The notes: generated by a model from the sequence alone, not told the origin. Counted from the stretch's first letter, positions 1 through 8,905 are shown. The stretch: DNA of 64,000 bases from Alkalihalobacterium sp048323755 (GCF_048323755.1 NZ_JBLWFS010000002.1:186001-250000); one strand, 5' to 3'. Made by a program: numbers and translations.

Positions 1-703
1 TACGAGGGAGATCTGTATGGTGATTTGTCGTGAAGTACAGATACTTATCTTTTAATTGTTCCTTATCGTCATATAGCGCTATTTGCCCGTCCCTTAAAAA
101 AATGATGTAGTCTGCGATTTGTTCAAAATCAGTTGTTATGTGGGAGGATAATATTACGGTCTTATCTCCTGTTTCAATCCATTGCTGAAGTAAAACTAAT
201 AATTCTTGTCTAGCTACTGGATCGAGTCCTGCAGTTGGTTCATCTAAAATAAGCACCTTTGGATGAAAGCAAAGAGCTAAAAGCAAATTTACTTTTAACT
301 TCATCCCCTTAGAAAGCTGATGAATTTTCTTTTTAGGTGATAATTGAAACTCATTTAATAACCTTTCTTCAAGGTCGCTATCCCAGTTGGAGTAAAATGA
401 AGAGACAAAATTAATCGATTGTCGCACTGTAAAATCGCTATACATATTGATGTCTTCAGAAACGTAACAGATATTGCGATTAAAATGTAACCGGTCTTGA
501 TCATATGAGCTATTTGCAACAGTGACTTCACCAGATAAAAAAGGTTCAACATGTGCGATCCCTTTTAATAATGTGGTCTTTCCTGCCCCGTTCCGTCCGA
601 TCAGCGCTGTTATAAATCCTTCCTTAATACTTAAATCAATTGGACCTAACTGAAATTCTTTATAGGATTGAACTGCGCTATTAACTGTAACGATACCTTT
701 CAC
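1..703 (-). CDS. ABC transporter ATP-binding protein, YtrB-type (C-terminal end outside window)
   Basis: This is the ATPase subunit of an ABC transporter, presumably coupled to a membrane subunit lying beyond the window. I translated about 234 residues before the edge; the stop codon is not in the window. Visible motifs are Walker A GRNGAGKTT (residues 36-44), an atypical signature LSKGM (130-134), Walker B VLILDEP (150-156) and the H-loop histidine (188). The LSKGM signature in place of LSGGQ is the form I associate with YtrB-type ATPases. The start is GTG at 701-703, 7 nt after GGAGG, and it overlaps the stop of the upstream GntR gene by 4 nt (GTGA), so the two are translationally coupled. 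YtrA/YtrB pairs in Bacillus respond to cell-wall-active antibiotics; that role here is inferred from the pairing only. Confidence 0.9.
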   Translation of the reverse strand, partial: MKGIVTVNSAVQSYKEFQLGPIDLSIKEGFITALIGRNGAGKTTLLKGIAHVEPFLSGEVTVANSSYDQDRLHFNRNICYVSEDINMYSDFTVRQSINFVSSFYSNWDSDLEERLLNEFQLSPKKKIHQLSKGMKLKVNLLLALCFHPKVLILDEPTAGLDPVARQELLVLLQQWIETGDKTVILSSHITTDFEQIADYIIFLRDGQIALYDDKEQLKDKYLYFTTNHHTDLPR

Positions 704-1077
704 TTTCTTTCCTCCTTTACTCTCTGAATCATTGACATCATCTCTTCTACACTGAGTCCTAGAGTAGCCCCTAGCTGAAACAGTCGATCCACTTCTGCTT
801 CAAATTGCTTCTCGACTTTTTGTTGTAAAATTCTTTTTTCCGTTGCTTTTACAAACGTTCCTCGGCCGGCTCGCGTATAAATAAACTCTTCTTGCTCTAA
901 CTCTGAATACGCTCGTTTGACAGTAATTACACTTGTTTGAATGTTTTTAGCTAACGTTCTGATCGATGGTAATTCTGTATCTCCTGCTAATGTCCCGTCA
1001 ATAATTTGTTGTTTAATTTGATCTTTTAATTGTTTATATAACGGGTCTTTTGATTCATTCGAAAGGTGAATCCACAT
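700..1077 (-). CDS. GntR-family transcriptional regulator, YtrA subfamily
   Basis: This is a 125-residue repressor with an N-terminal winged helix (about residues 10-75; LPSIRTLAKNIQTSVITVKR is the helix-turn-helix) and only a short helical C-terminal tail of about 45 residues. That short tail is typical of the YtrA subfamily and is too small for a FadR- or HutC-type ligand domain. I place the start at the ATG reading MWIHLSNE because GAGGTGG lies 4-5 nt upstream; an in-frame ATG 7 codons earlier has no ribosome site. The stop overlaps the GTG of the ABC ATPase. YtrA-type regulators usually repress their own operon, and a pair of identical octamers sits on the promoter here. Confidence 0.88.
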   Translation of the reverse strand: MWIHLSNESKDPLYKQLKDQIKQQIIDGTLAGDTELPSIRTLAKNIQTSVITVKRAYSELEQEEFIYTRAGRGTFVKATEKRILQQKVEKQFEAEVDRLFQLGATLGLSVEEMMSMIQRVKEERK

Positions 1078-1101
1078 GTTGCCACCTCGACTGTACATAA
1101 A

Positions 1102-1140
1102 GTATATACACAGTATATACCCACTATATTTCTAAGACAA
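1102..1140 (-). promoter_or_regulatory. Promoter and probable autoregulatory operator of the GntR-ABC operon
   Basis: On the minus strand there is a -35 TTGTCT (1135-1140), a 17-nt spacer and a -10 TATACT (1112-1117). Two copies of the self-complementary octamer GTATATAC (1102-1109 and 1113-1120) overlap and follow the -10. Such a site would let the encoded GntR protein block RNA polymerase. The operator role is inferred from position and symmetry. Confidence 0.6.
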
Positions 1141-1438
1141 GAAAAAACTCTCCATTCTTTTGAAAATGTAACCCGGGGTTGGTGTGTCAACTTTTTAACT
1201 TCCTTCATACCTTATATAGGAAATTTGACTATCATTGTCGAATAAATAGTAAGGAGTAGTTCCTTTGAATTCTTTTCTGCTTAGTATCATGAGAAAATAT
1301 AGAACTTAAGATCTAATTAAATTTTTAAAACGACTATTTTGTCAAAAGATGAAGGATTTTCTCGATTGTTGCGGAATAAATGTTTAGTTTTTTGTAGTCA
1401 ATCTGGAACGTTATTATTTATAGAGAAGAGGAAGTTTG

Positions 1439-2653
1439 GTGTCTAAGAAATCAAAAGAGCATAGTGAGTTTGTACCTCGTTCAGTCAAACATAAGAAAAA
1501 AAAGAGAAAGGTATCTTCATTTATTCTAATAGCTGTCCTCCTACTAACTTTAGGAGGAGCTACAGCTGCAGTACTAAACTTTGGGTTAGTTCCATTCCAA
1601 CTAGGGGTCTTTAATCAAGGACAACAACACGAGGAAAGTAGCGAGCTAGAAGAGGAGCAAACTTACGATACAGAACTTACTGAAGAACCATCTGAGGAAG
1701 AGGTGGATGAAGAAACAGACAACACGCAAGAAGATACAGATGGAAAAGGTGATCAAAAAGAAGCGGGGCAAGACACACGTCAACAAAAGCCAAAAGAAGT
1801 AGAGCAAGGAACAAGGTCTAATGAAGATAAACCAGCACCTCACAATAATGAAAAGCCAAAAGAAAATCCGGCAGAACAACCAAAAAGTGAGCCTAGTCAA
1901 AAAGCTGAAATCGTCATTACTCACGAAGTGAAACCAAATGAAACATTATATAGCATCGCAAAAAAATATTATATCAACCCAGACACTCAACAACATAAAA
2001 TCGCTCAATTCAATGAAATTACCAATCCAGCAACTGATCTTAAAGCGGGCCTTGAGTTAAAACTCCCAGATCCAGATATTATCGCTTTTCATAATGTTCA
2101 GTCGGGAGAGACTTTATTTAACATTACAATGAGATATTATCGAGATGCAGATCAACTTATTCCACTAGCTAATTATAATCATATTGTAAATCCAGCGAAC
2201 GATGTGAAGGCAGGGATGACACTAACGATCCCACATCCGACGATATTAAAAAATTACAAGCCGAGTGGGATTACTATAAAGGTCAATAAAACGTCGAATA
2301 CATTAACCGTGTATCAAAATACTGAAGTATTAAGGACTTTTTCAGTTGCGACTGGAAAAGAACTTTCATTAACACCTGAAGGAACGTTTCAAATTGTCAA
2401 TAAAGTAGAAAAGCCTTGGTATAATCCGAAGAACATTCCTGGAGGCAGCCCAAATAACCCACTAGGCAGTCACTGGTTAGGTCTTAATGTTCCAGGTACG
2501 AATAACTTTAAATACGGTATTCACGGTACCAACGATCCTTCGTCTATTGGTAAACATGTTAGCTTAGGGTGTATTCGCATGCACAATGAGGATGTACTAT
2601 GGATGTACAATAATATTCCCTTGCAAACAACGGTTTATATTGTAAGTGAATAA
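1439..2653 (+). CDS. Membrane-anchored LysM L,D-transpeptidase (YkuD domain)
   Basis: This enzyme is predicted to form 3-3 peptidoglycan cross-links or attach proteins to the wall at the outer face of the membrane. The order is: a basic cytoplasmic N-terminus (KKKKRK), one membrane segment (about residues 27-48), a long acidic then Lys/Pro/Gln-rich linker to about residue 155, two LysM domains (about 160-212 and 216-264), and a YkuD domain from about 275 to the end. The catalytic motif SLGCIRM is present with Cys near residue 378 and the partner His in YGIHG about 16 residues earlier. I prefer GTG at 1439 because GAGGAAG (1428-1434) is then correctly spaced; a TTG one codon upstream is nearly on top of that site. 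It is transcribed alone on the plus strand and ends before a two-way terminator. Confidence 0.9.
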   Translation: MSKKSKEHSEFVPRSVKHKKKKRKVSSFILIAVLLLTLGGATAAVLNFGLVPFQLGVFNQGQQHEESSELEEEQTYDTELTEEPSEEEVDEETDNTQEDTDGKGDQKEAGQDTRQQKPKEVEQGTRSNEDKPAPHNNEKPKENPAEQPKSEPSQKAEIVITHEVKPNETLYSIAKKYYINPDTQQHKIAQFNEITNPATDLKAGLELKLPDPDIIAFHNVQSGETLFNITMRYYRDADQLIPLANYNHIVNPANDVKAGMTLTIPHPTILKNYKPSGITIKVNKTSNTLTVYQNTEVLRTFSVATGKELSLTPEGTFQIVNKVEKPWYNPKNIPGGSPNNPLGSHWLGLNVPGTNNFKYGIHGTNDPSSIGKHVSLGCIRMHNEDVLWMYNNIPLQTTVYIVSE

Positions 2654-2695
2654 ATTTTTTAAATTCTTACTTTGAGACCCTTTTTTTGTCTAATA

Positions 2696-2728
2696 AAAAG
2701 AACTGTTCAACGAATGAACAGTTCTTTT
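2696..2728. terminator. Bidirectional intrinsic terminator between the L,D-transpeptidase gene and greA
   Basis: A perfect 13-bp inverted repeat (2696-2708 with 2716-2728) with a 7-nt loop has A/T runs on both sides. It can end transcription from both convergent genes. Confidence 0.9.
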
Positions 2729-2733
2729 CCTAA

Positions 2734-3210
2734 TTATTTTACTTCTAAAATTTTAACTTCCATTTCACCAGCTGGTGTGTTAACGGTTACTTTATCGCCC
2801 ACTGATTTTCCAAGTAAGCTTTGTGCCATTGGAGAGTCGTTTGAAATCTTGCCTTCAGACGGATCTGACTCTGCACTACCAACGATTGTATATTCTTCTT
2901 CGTCTCCATCAGGAAGTTCGACGAAGCGAACTGTTTTTCCTAAAGAAACAACAGAAGTATTCGTTTGATCTTCTTTAATGATGACTGCATCACGGATCAT
3001 TTTTTCTAAAGTCGAAATACGTCCTTCAACAAATGCTTGCTCTTCTTTCGCTGAGTCATACTCTGAGTTCTCAGAAAGGTCACCGAAACTACGAGCTACT
3101 TTAATACGTTCAACGACTTCTTTACGTTTTTCCGTTTTTAAAAACTCTAACTCTTCTTCTAATTTTTGTTTCCCTTCAAGGGTCATATAATGTGTTTTTT
3201 CTTCAGCCAT
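2734..3210 (-). CDS. greA: Transcription elongation factor GreA
   Basis: GreA binds the secondary channel of RNA polymerase and stimulates cleavage of backtracked transcripts. The protein is 158 residues, the normal length. An N-terminal coiled coil (about 1-75) carries the tip acidic residues in the stretch around GDLSENSEYDSAKEEQ, and a C-terminal FKBP-like domain contains SLGKTVRF and the GKSVGDKV stretch. I chose ATG at 3208-3210 because AGAGGAG is 8 nt upstream; an in-frame GTG three codons earlier lies inside that site. Next to udk as in B. subtilis, but a terminator separates the two. Confidence 0.97.
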   Translation of the reverse strand: MAEEKTHYMTLEGKQKLEEELEFLKTEKRKEVVERIKVARSFGDLSENSEYDSAKEEQAFVEGRISTLEKMIRDAVIIKEDQTNTSVVSLGKTVRFVELPDGDEEEYTIVGSAESDPSEGKISNDSPMAQSLLGKSVGDKVTVNTPAGEMEVKILEVK

Positions 3211-3279
3211 GACGTTCACTCCTCTTTCCTACAAAAAAAGTAAATTTACTATGAAATAATATTCTAGAAATTAGGCTAT

Positions 3280-3315
3280 GTAAAAGAAAAGCAAGGTTCA
3301 TCACCTCGCTTTTCT
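3280..3315 (-). terminator. Intrinsic terminator between udk and greA
   Basis: On the minus strand a stem (3304-3315 with 3285-3296, one G-U pair) is followed by a T-rich run. It closes the trmR-trhP1-trhP2-udk transcript, so greA probably has its own promoter in 3211-3284. Confidence 0.75.
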
Positions 3316-3423
3316 TTATCCCATTAGTTCTTTAAAGCCCTTTTAAAGATACTCTTATAGTATAAACAAAAACAACGTATCCTGCTATCCTGATCTGATA
3401 ACTTTTTACTTTTTTTCTTGTTT

Positions 3424-4071
3424 TTACTGGTTTTTCGTTAAAAAGGACTGGGCTTCAATAATAGAGCGGATTTTCGTTACCATTAAATCAATTGCCACTC
3501 TATTTTGTCCACCTTCAGGAATAATGATATCAGCATAGCGCTTAGTTGGTTCGATAAACTGTAAATGCATTGGTCTAACTACAGTCGTATATTGTTCAAC
3601 AACAGATTCTAATGTTCTTCCCCGCTCCTGAATGTCTCTAGAAAGTCTTCTTAATATCCGGATATCGGCATCTGTATCCACAAATACTTTGATATCCATC
3701 AGATCTCGAAGTCGTTTATCTTCTAAGATTAAAATACCTTCTAAGATAATGACATCTTTTGGTAATACAGGTATAGACGTATTAGATCTAGTATGCTGTG
3801 CGTAGTCATAAACGGGTACTTCTATTGACTCACCATTTAACAACGTTTGTAAATGCTGCATTAGAAGATCATTGTCAAATGCCAATGGGTGATCGTAGTT
3901 AGTACCTAGTCTTTCTTCAAACGATAAGTGACTTTGGTCTTTATAATATGCATCTTGCTCAATTAATACTATAGATTTTTGATTAAATTGGTGAAAAATT
4001 TCTTTTGCTACAGTCGTTTTACCTGAACCTGTTCCGCCTGCAACCCCAATTATGATTGGCTTTTGTTTCAT
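3424..4071 (-). CDS. udk: Uridine kinase
   Basis: This enzyme phosphorylates uridine or cytidine to UMP or CMP in pyrimidine salvage. It has 215 residues with the P-loop GGTGSGKT (12-19), the nucleoside-site stretch YYKDQSHLS, and the DHP motif (NYDHPLAFD) conserved in the family. The ATG overlaps the stop of the upstream U32-family gene (TAATG), so the two are translationally coupled. It is the last gene of the tRNA-wobble operon, as in B. subtilis. Confidence 0.97.
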   Translation of the reverse strand: MKQKPIIIGVAGGTGSGKTTVAKEIFHQFNQKSIVLIEQDAYYKDQSHLSFEERLGTNYDHPLAFDNDLLMQHLQTLLNGESIEVPVYDYAQHTRSNTSIPVLPKDVIILEGILILEDKRLRDLMDIKVFVDTDADIRILRRLSRDIQERGRTLESVVEQYTTVVRPMHLQFIEPTKRYADIIIPEGGQNRVAIDLMVTKIRSIIEAQSFLTKNQ

Positions 4072-5351
4072 TATTTAACCTCTTTACGCATCATATTCCA
4101 TGGATAAACTGGTTGCTTCGTTTGAATTCTAACAATTTGCAACGGGTGACGAGCTGCATCCAATTCGTTACCATCTTCATCCCAAATCGTTTCAACCGTT
4201 TGAACGAAGTTTTCAATCTCAGGACCGAAGAATTCAATTTCATCTCCTGGTTTAAAGTGATTACGTTGCTGCAATGTGACAATTCCTGACTCATCATCAT
4301 AGTCTAGGACAAGTCCAGCAAAATCATACGTCGTACGTTTCGGATGAATGCCATACATTTGCTCTTTGTATGTTGGTGTTGCTTCAAAGAACTGTGGTGC
4401 AAAATCACGATTCGCACACTTCTCTAGTTCCTCTAACCATTCTTTTTGAATGACAAAGTTGTCTGGGTCTGCACAGTATGCATCAATCACTTTTCGGTAT
4501 ACAGAAGTTACAGTTGCAACGTAATGAATAGACTTCATACGACCTTCGACTTTTAAGCTGTCAATTCCTGCTTCAATTAATTGTGGAATCGATTGAAGCA
4601 AATTTAGATCTTTTGGACTCATTGTATATTGCGTATCATTTTCGGCAAACAAAGGAATTTCTTTAACAAGCCCTTTTCCTTCTTCTTCTTTTTGTTCAAA
4701 TAAGTCGTAATCCCAACGACAGGACTGACAACATCCACCGCGGTTAGAGTCACGAGCTGTCATATGGTTACTTAATACACAACGTCCTGAATAAGCAATA
4801 CACATGGCACCGTGAATAAACGTTTCAATTTCAATATCGACGTGTTTTTTCATTTCAAGCATTTCTTCTAAGCTGACTTCTCTAGCTAATACAACACGCT
4901 CTAAACCTTGCTCTTTCCAAAACTTAACCGCTAACCAGTTACTTAATGATTGCTGTGTAGATAGGTGCACTTCAACATTTGGTGCAACTCGACGACAAGT
5001 TTCAATAATTAATGGGTCCGCAACAATAATACCTGTAACGCCAACTTCTTGGAGACCTTCCAAGTATTCTTCTAAGCCGTCCATATTTTCATTATGAGCA
5101 AAAATATTCGTCGTCACATATACTTTGGCACCGTAACGCTTCGCAAATTCAACGCCTTCACGCATTTCTTCTTTTGAGAAGTTGTCTGCATTGGAGCGAA
5201 GCCCAAACTCTTGTCCACCGATAAAGACCGCGTCTGCTCCGTAATGAACAGCAATCTTTAGCTTTTCTAAACTACCTGCTGGTGCGAGTAATTCAGGCTT
5301 TTTTGTAATGACACGTTTTCCCGTTTCGTTCACTTCTGATATAGCTTGCAT
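4071..5351 (-). CDS. trhP2: tRNA 5-hydroxyuridine synthesis protein TrhP2 (YrrO, U32 family)
   Basis: This protein belongs to the peptidase-U32-like family that hydroxylates U34 of tRNA, using prephenate as a required metabolite in the studied bacteria. It has 426 residues. The TIM-barrel start PELLAPAGSLEKLKIA is followed by the cysteine cluster around residues 180-213 (CIAYSGRCVLSN ... GGCCQSCRWDYD), the likely Fe-S site. The paralogue directly upstream has lost this cluster. It lies 12 nt after trhP1 and overlaps udk. The B. subtilis homologue works with TrhP1, and TrmR then methylates the product to 5-methoxyuridine. The family match is firm; the function is taken from the homologues. Confidence 0.9.
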   Translation of the reverse strand: MQAISEVNETGKRVITKKPELLAPAGSLEKLKIAVHYGADAVFIGGQEFGLRSNADNFSKEEMREGVEFAKRYGAKVYVTTNIFAHNENMDGLEEYLEGLQEVGVTGIIVADPLIIETCRRVAPNVEVHLSTQQSLSNWLAVKFWKEQGLERVVLAREVSLEEMLEMKKHVDIEIETFIHGAMCIAYSGRCVLSNHMTARDSNRGGCCQSCRWDYDLFEQKEEEGKGLVKEIPLFAENDTQYTMSPKDLNLLQSIPQLIEAGIDSLKVEGRMKSIHYVATVTSVYRKVIDAYCADPDNFVIQKEWLEELEKCANRDFAPQFFEATPTYKEQMYGIHPKRTTYDFAGLVLDYDDESGIVTLQQRNHFKPGDEIEFFGPEIENFVQTVETIWDEDGNELDAARHPLQIVRIQTKQPVYPWNMMRKEVK

Positions 5352-5363
5352 CGTATTCCCTCC

Positions 5364-6296
5364 TTAATAAACCGTTTCTTTGAAGAAGAATCCAGTGTCG
5401 ATGTCACGATTTGGTGGTTGGATCTCGCGAATTTTTTCAACATATTCTTCTTTTTTATCTGCGTAAGCATCTTCATCTGTTAGATATAATTCAATTGCTT
5501 CCCGGTACATTTGAATTACTTGTTCCATATATTCAGTGCTTTTTAATATACCATCAATTTTGAACGAGTCAACTTCAGCGTCAATCATATCTTCTAGCTC
5601 GTCAATGATACAGATGTCTTTTGGACTCATGATATGTGTACCATTTTTATCTTCGAAGATAGGGTACTTTGCATTTCGTTCTTTATCGAATAAATACATT
5701 TGACGTGCTTGCTCCGTTGTCTCAACCTCTAGGTTCTTACCTTGATATTCAAAGTAGTTCCCAACTAATGAACGTTTGGATTGGAACATGTTCGTCATGC
5801 CATGTACTTGTACTTCGATTTCGACTTCTGCATTCTCTTTGCTTTCTACGATCGCATCCATATTGATTTCACGAGCTAAAACAGCTCGTGTTGCCCCTTG
5901 TCTTCCCCAGTAATTCGCTGTATACCAGTTGGTTGCTGTCGTTTCAGGGTTCCAATGCAGCTTCATAGTTGGGGCCATTTCACGGGCCAACATTAAAATG
6001 GCCGGGTCCCCAAAAACAACCGCATCTACATTCGTTTCATTAAGAAATTTCAAATAGTCAGATGCTTCATCCAAATGTTCATTATGGAAAATGGCATTCA
6101 TCGCAACATATACTTTTGCACCATGCGCTTTTGTAATCTCTTTTGCTTTTATAACATCTTCTCTAGAAAATTCACCTGCTAAACGTAAACCAAAACGTTG
6201 TTCCCCAATTAAGATTGCATCTGCACCCGCTTGAATTAACCGTTCAATGGCTTCAACGCTATTTGGGGTTACTAAAATCTCTGGTTTCTTCCCCAT
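5364..6296 (-). CDS. trhP1: tRNA 5-hydroxyuridine synthesis protein TrhP1 (YrrN, U32 family lacking Fe-S cysteines)
   Basis: This is the shorter U32-family partner (310 residues) of TrhP2. It keeps the fold signatures (MSPKDICIIDELEDMI, VDSFKIDGILKS) but at the position of the cysteine cluster reads GMTNMFQSKRSLVGN with no cysteines, and it lacks the C-terminal extension. This suggests a non-catalytic or substrate-holding subunit of a heteromer with TrhP2. The start is ATG 6294-6296 behind AAGGTG. It is 14 nt downstream of trmR. Confidence 0.88.
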   Translation of the reverse strand: MGKKPEILVTPNSVEAIERLIQAGADAILIGEQRFGLRLAGEFSREDVIKAKEITKAHGAKVYVAMNAIFHNEHLDEASDYLKFLNETNVDAVVFGDPAILMLAREMAPTMKLHWNPETTATNWYTANYWGRQGATRAVLAREINMDAIVESKENAEVEIEVQVHGMTNMFQSKRSLVGNYFEYQGKNLEVETTEQARQMYLFDKERNAKYPIFEDKNGTHIMSPKDICIIDELEDMIDAEVDSFKIDGILKSTEYMEQVIQMYREAIELYLTDEDAYADKKEEYVEKIREIQPPNRDIDTGFFFKETVY

Positions 6297-6310
6297 GTCT
6301 TACACCTTCT

Positions 6311-6955
6311 TTACTTTTTTATTGATAAGGCAATGCCGTCTCCTACTGGCAATATACTTGTAGTAAAATGTTCATTTTTCATCAGCCATTCAGTGTACCG
6401 ACGAAGTTTTTTAGCCATGCTTGCATGATTTTTATTGTCAATATTTTCTTCAGCCACGAGGCCGCGAAATAGTACATTATCTGAAATAATTAAGCCACCT
6501 GATCGCACCAATGGCTCATATATTTGAAAGAACTTCTCATATTGTCCTTTAGCAGCATCAATAAATAATACATCAAATGGGGCATATAATTCAAGTTGTT
6601 CGCCTACATGTAAGGCATCCCCGAAGATAATTTCTATTTGATCACTTACATTTGCCCTTTCAATAAAACCTAGAGCCTGATTGTACCTTGGCTCGTCGCG
6701 CTCGATCGTAACTATTTTTACACCATCTATTGCTTGAGCCATTCGAATCGCTGAATAACCAATTGCTGTACCAATTTCTAAAATCGACTTAGGTTGTTTC
6801 ATTCTCAACAACTGCAACAACGTTTCGATTCCGACTAACTCCATAATGGGTACTTGTTGTTCTTTAGCCAGTTGCTCCATTTCTATAAGAAGCTCATTCC
6901 GCTCAGAAATTAGTGATGTAATATAAGCATCTATTTTATCATCATTAGGAAGCAT
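6311..6955 (-). CDS. trmR: tRNA 5-hydroxyuridine methyltransferase TrmR (YrrM)
   Basis: This SAM-dependent O-methyltransferase converts 5-hydroxyuridine-34 of tRNA to 5-methoxyuridine, which widens wobble decoding. It has 214 residues and the COMT-like class I fold: motif I LEIGTAIGYSAIRM, FGDALHV, and the metal-binding stretch FIDAAKGQYEKFF plus SDNVLFRG. The ATG follows AAGGAGG at good spacing. Upstream on the minus strand there is an extended -10 TGGTAAAAT (TAAAAT at 6995-7000) without a clear -35. It heads the trmR-trhP1-trhP2-udk operon, so the hydroxylase and methylase of one modification are made together. Confidence 0.92.
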   Translation of the reverse strand: MLPNDDKIDAYITSLISERNELLIEMEQLAKEQQVPIMELVGIETLLQLLRMKQPKSILEIGTAIGYSAIRMAQAIDGVKIVTIERDEPRYNQALGFIERANVSDQIEIIFGDALHVGEQLELYAPFDVLFIDAAKGQYEKFFQIYEPLVRSGGLIISDNVLFRGLVAEENIDNKNHASMAKKLRRYTEWLMKNEHFTTSILPVGDGIALSIKK

Positions 6956-7103
6956 CGCTTTTCCTCCTTAGTATTCCACACTCCATAACGCTTTATTTTA
7001 CCACAATCACCACCGTTCGCGAAATTCATCTCGTTAAACGTGTGAATTGAAAAATTTAGCAAACAAGCACAATAGACTATGTCAGACTTAACGATATTAC
7101 TTA

Positions 7104-7136
7104 TAAAAAGCACTAGGATCCCTACATCCTAGTGCT
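7104..7136 (-). terminator. Intrinsic terminator after mltG
   Basis: A perfect 11-bp stem (7126-7136 with 7109-7119) is followed on the minus strand by TTTTTATAA. It separates mltG from the trmR operon. Confidence 0.9.
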
Positions 7137-7156
7137 CGTGCTGTTTACTTTCTAGA

Positions 7157-8320
7157 TTACTCTTGTTCGCCTTCTTCATTTTCTTCTGACTGTCTAGCTT
7201 CAGCCCATTCATGACGATATTTCTGAACATTTTGGTTATGCTCTTCATACGTAACGGAATATAATACATCCCCGCCGTACCTTGCATAGAAATAAATGTA
7301 CTCCGTTTCTTCTGGTTCAAAAGCAGCTTTAATGGATGCTTCCCCAGGATTAGCTACGGGTCCGATCGGAATTCCGGCGTACATATACGTATTATAAGGT
7401 GAGTCTACTCGTAAGTCTGCATAAGACGTCATATATAGATGTTCTCCAATGGCATAAGCAACAGTTGGATCTACTTGCAATCTCATATTGCGGTCTAAAC
7501 GATTATACAATACACCAGAAATCGTATAACGATCTTTTTCTTTTTGAGCTTCTCGCTCAATAATAGAAGCTAATGTTAAAGTCTCATGAACCGTATACGG
7601 ATGATCTGGATAATACGACATGTATTTTGCTACAATTTTATCGGTTCGTTCGATCATCGCTTCAATAATCGTTTCAATTGAAACATCTTCATCTACAAAG
7701 TCATATCGTGCTGGAAATAGATATCCTTCTAACGGGTGGCGGATACCATCGGTTAGTATATCTTCTGTTAATATAAAATAACGCTCAATCAATTCTTCTA
7801 GATATTCTTCATCGCTTATTGTTTCCATTATTTCATCTTCAGTATGGTCTGTATTCTGTGCAATTAAACGTGCTACATTTTCTAGCCATAATCCTTCAGG
7901 TATCGTAAACATTAAGTCAGCCTCTTGCATCATTAGACCTTCTTTAAGTTCATCAATGATCTCATCTAAAGTCATCGCTTTAGATAACTCATACTTCCCG
8001 GCTTGGAATCCAGATTCATTTTTATATCTTACATAGTATCTAAAAAATGATCCGTTTTTAATGACTCCCTCTTCTTCAAGAATTCTCCCGATCGAAGTAC
8101 TAGAAGAACCGATTGGAATTTCGACATTTACTATTTCTGTACTCTCAGCATCGACAGGTCCCATTGCTGACTTCATATATAAATAACTAAAAGTTACTGC
8201 AGAAATAAAAAATAAAAAGATAATGGCAACGCAAATAAGAACAATTTTACGGACAATCTTTGCCCTCCGAACTTTTTCAGCATATTTGTCTAGCTGCTCA
8301 TCTTTCTTCTGATCACTCAC
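7157..8320 (-). CDS. mltG: Endolytic murein transglycosylase MltG (YrrL)
   Basis: MltG cleaves nascent glycan strands at the membrane and is thought to set strand length. It has 387 residues: a basic cytoplasmic tail, one membrane segment (about 25-47), a LysM-like region, and the YceG catalytic domain with the glutamate in LASIIEREAQ. A short Glu-rich C-terminal tail follows. I chose the GTG at 8318-8320 (MSDQKKDEQ) because AAGGGGG is 6-8 nt upstream. The frame stays open further upstream, but that part is non-coding in character and lacks a ribosome site. Confidence 0.93.
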   Translation of the reverse strand: MSDQKKDEQLDKYAEKVRRAKIVRKIVLICVAIIFLFFISAVTFSYLYMKSAMGPVDAESTEIVNVEIPIGSSSTSIGRILEEEGVIKNGSFFRYYVRYKNESGFQAGKYELSKAMTLDEIIDELKEGLMMQEADLMFTIPEGLWLENVARLIAQNTDHTEDEIMETISDEEYLEELIERYFILTEDILTDGIRHPLEGYLFPARYDFVDEDVSIETIIEAMIERTDKIVAKYMSYYPDHPYTVHETLTLASIIEREAQKEKDRYTISGVLYNRLDRNMRLQVDPTVAYAIGEHLYMTSYADLRVDSPYNTYMYAGIPIGPVANPGEASIKAAFEPEETEYIYFYARYGGDVLYSVTYEEHNQNVQKYRHEWAEARQSEENEEGEQE

Positions 8321-8544
8321 TAGATATCCCCCTTTCACGATTACCATTATACTACAAAACATTTCATTATTCGTGTAAAAAAGACAGATTTTATTTCCAG
8401 ATGCTATCCGAGTTAGTAACAACGGCGTTCTCACTGCGGCCCTTACTACTCTAATTGTGTTTAAGATATTACGTTTAGATGCGCACCGCTGTCTAAATTT
8501 TTCGTGCTTTATTTTAAAAAATAGAGGAACAACGTAAACCACAG

Positions 8545-8572
8545 CAAAAAAACAGAGCCGATTGGCTCTGTT
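8545..8572 (-). terminator. Intrinsic terminator after the DUF1292 gene
   Basis: A 9-bp stem (8564-8572 with 8551-8559) with a 4-nt loop is followed by seven Ts on the minus strand. It ends the ireB-ruvX-yrzB transcript. Confidence 0.9.
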
Positions 8573-8585
8573 CATGTTTGATTGA

Positions 8586-8891
8586 TTATTCTTCGTCGTC
8601 TTGTTCTGCAACGAATGTATTAAGCATTTCTTCGACCATTGCCCATTCTTCATCCGATTCGATTGGCATTAATGCAAGGTCACTTCCATCGTCGCCTTCT
8701 TTGTCTTCGTATTGGAATGCAATAACTTCTTGCATGTCATCTTCTAAATCTTCTTCACTATCTCCAACTGGTACAAGCAAGATATAGTTCTTACCAGTTT
8801 CATCTACTGTAAACTTGAATAGTTCTTCGAATAAATGCTCGTCCCCATTTTCATCAGGGATAATGATACGTTCTCTTTCTTCTTGTGTCAT
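8586..8891 (-). CDS. yrzB: DUF1292 protein (YrzB family)
   Basis: This is a very acidic 101-residue cytoplasmic protein of unknown function from a family conserved in Firmicutes. The diagnostic order is IIPDENGDEHLFEELFKF, then TGKNYILLVPV, then a run of Asp/Glu and VIAFQYEDKEGDD. I chose ATG 8889-8891 (MTQEERER) because GAGGTG is 4-5 nt upstream. It sits 14 nt after ruvX in the conserved ireB-ruvX-yrzB set. Confidence 0.9.
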   Translation of the reverse strand: MTQEERERIIIPDENGDEHLFEELFKFTVDETGKNYILLVPVGDSEEDLEDDMQEVIAFQYEDKEGDDGSDLALMPIESDEEWAMVEEMLNTFVAEQDDEE

Positions 8892-8905
8892 ACTACACCT
8901 CTTCA

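Noticed and set aside
1646..1924. 92-codon hydrophobic frame opposite the L,D-transpeptidase linker
   Set aside because: It is antisense to the Glu/Lys-rich linker, which reads as Phe/Leu on the other strand.
8321..8653. Upstream extension of the mltG frame by about 110 codons
   Set aside because: The extension lacks a ribosome site and reads as non-coding; a GTG with AAGGGGG gives the normal MltG N-terminus.
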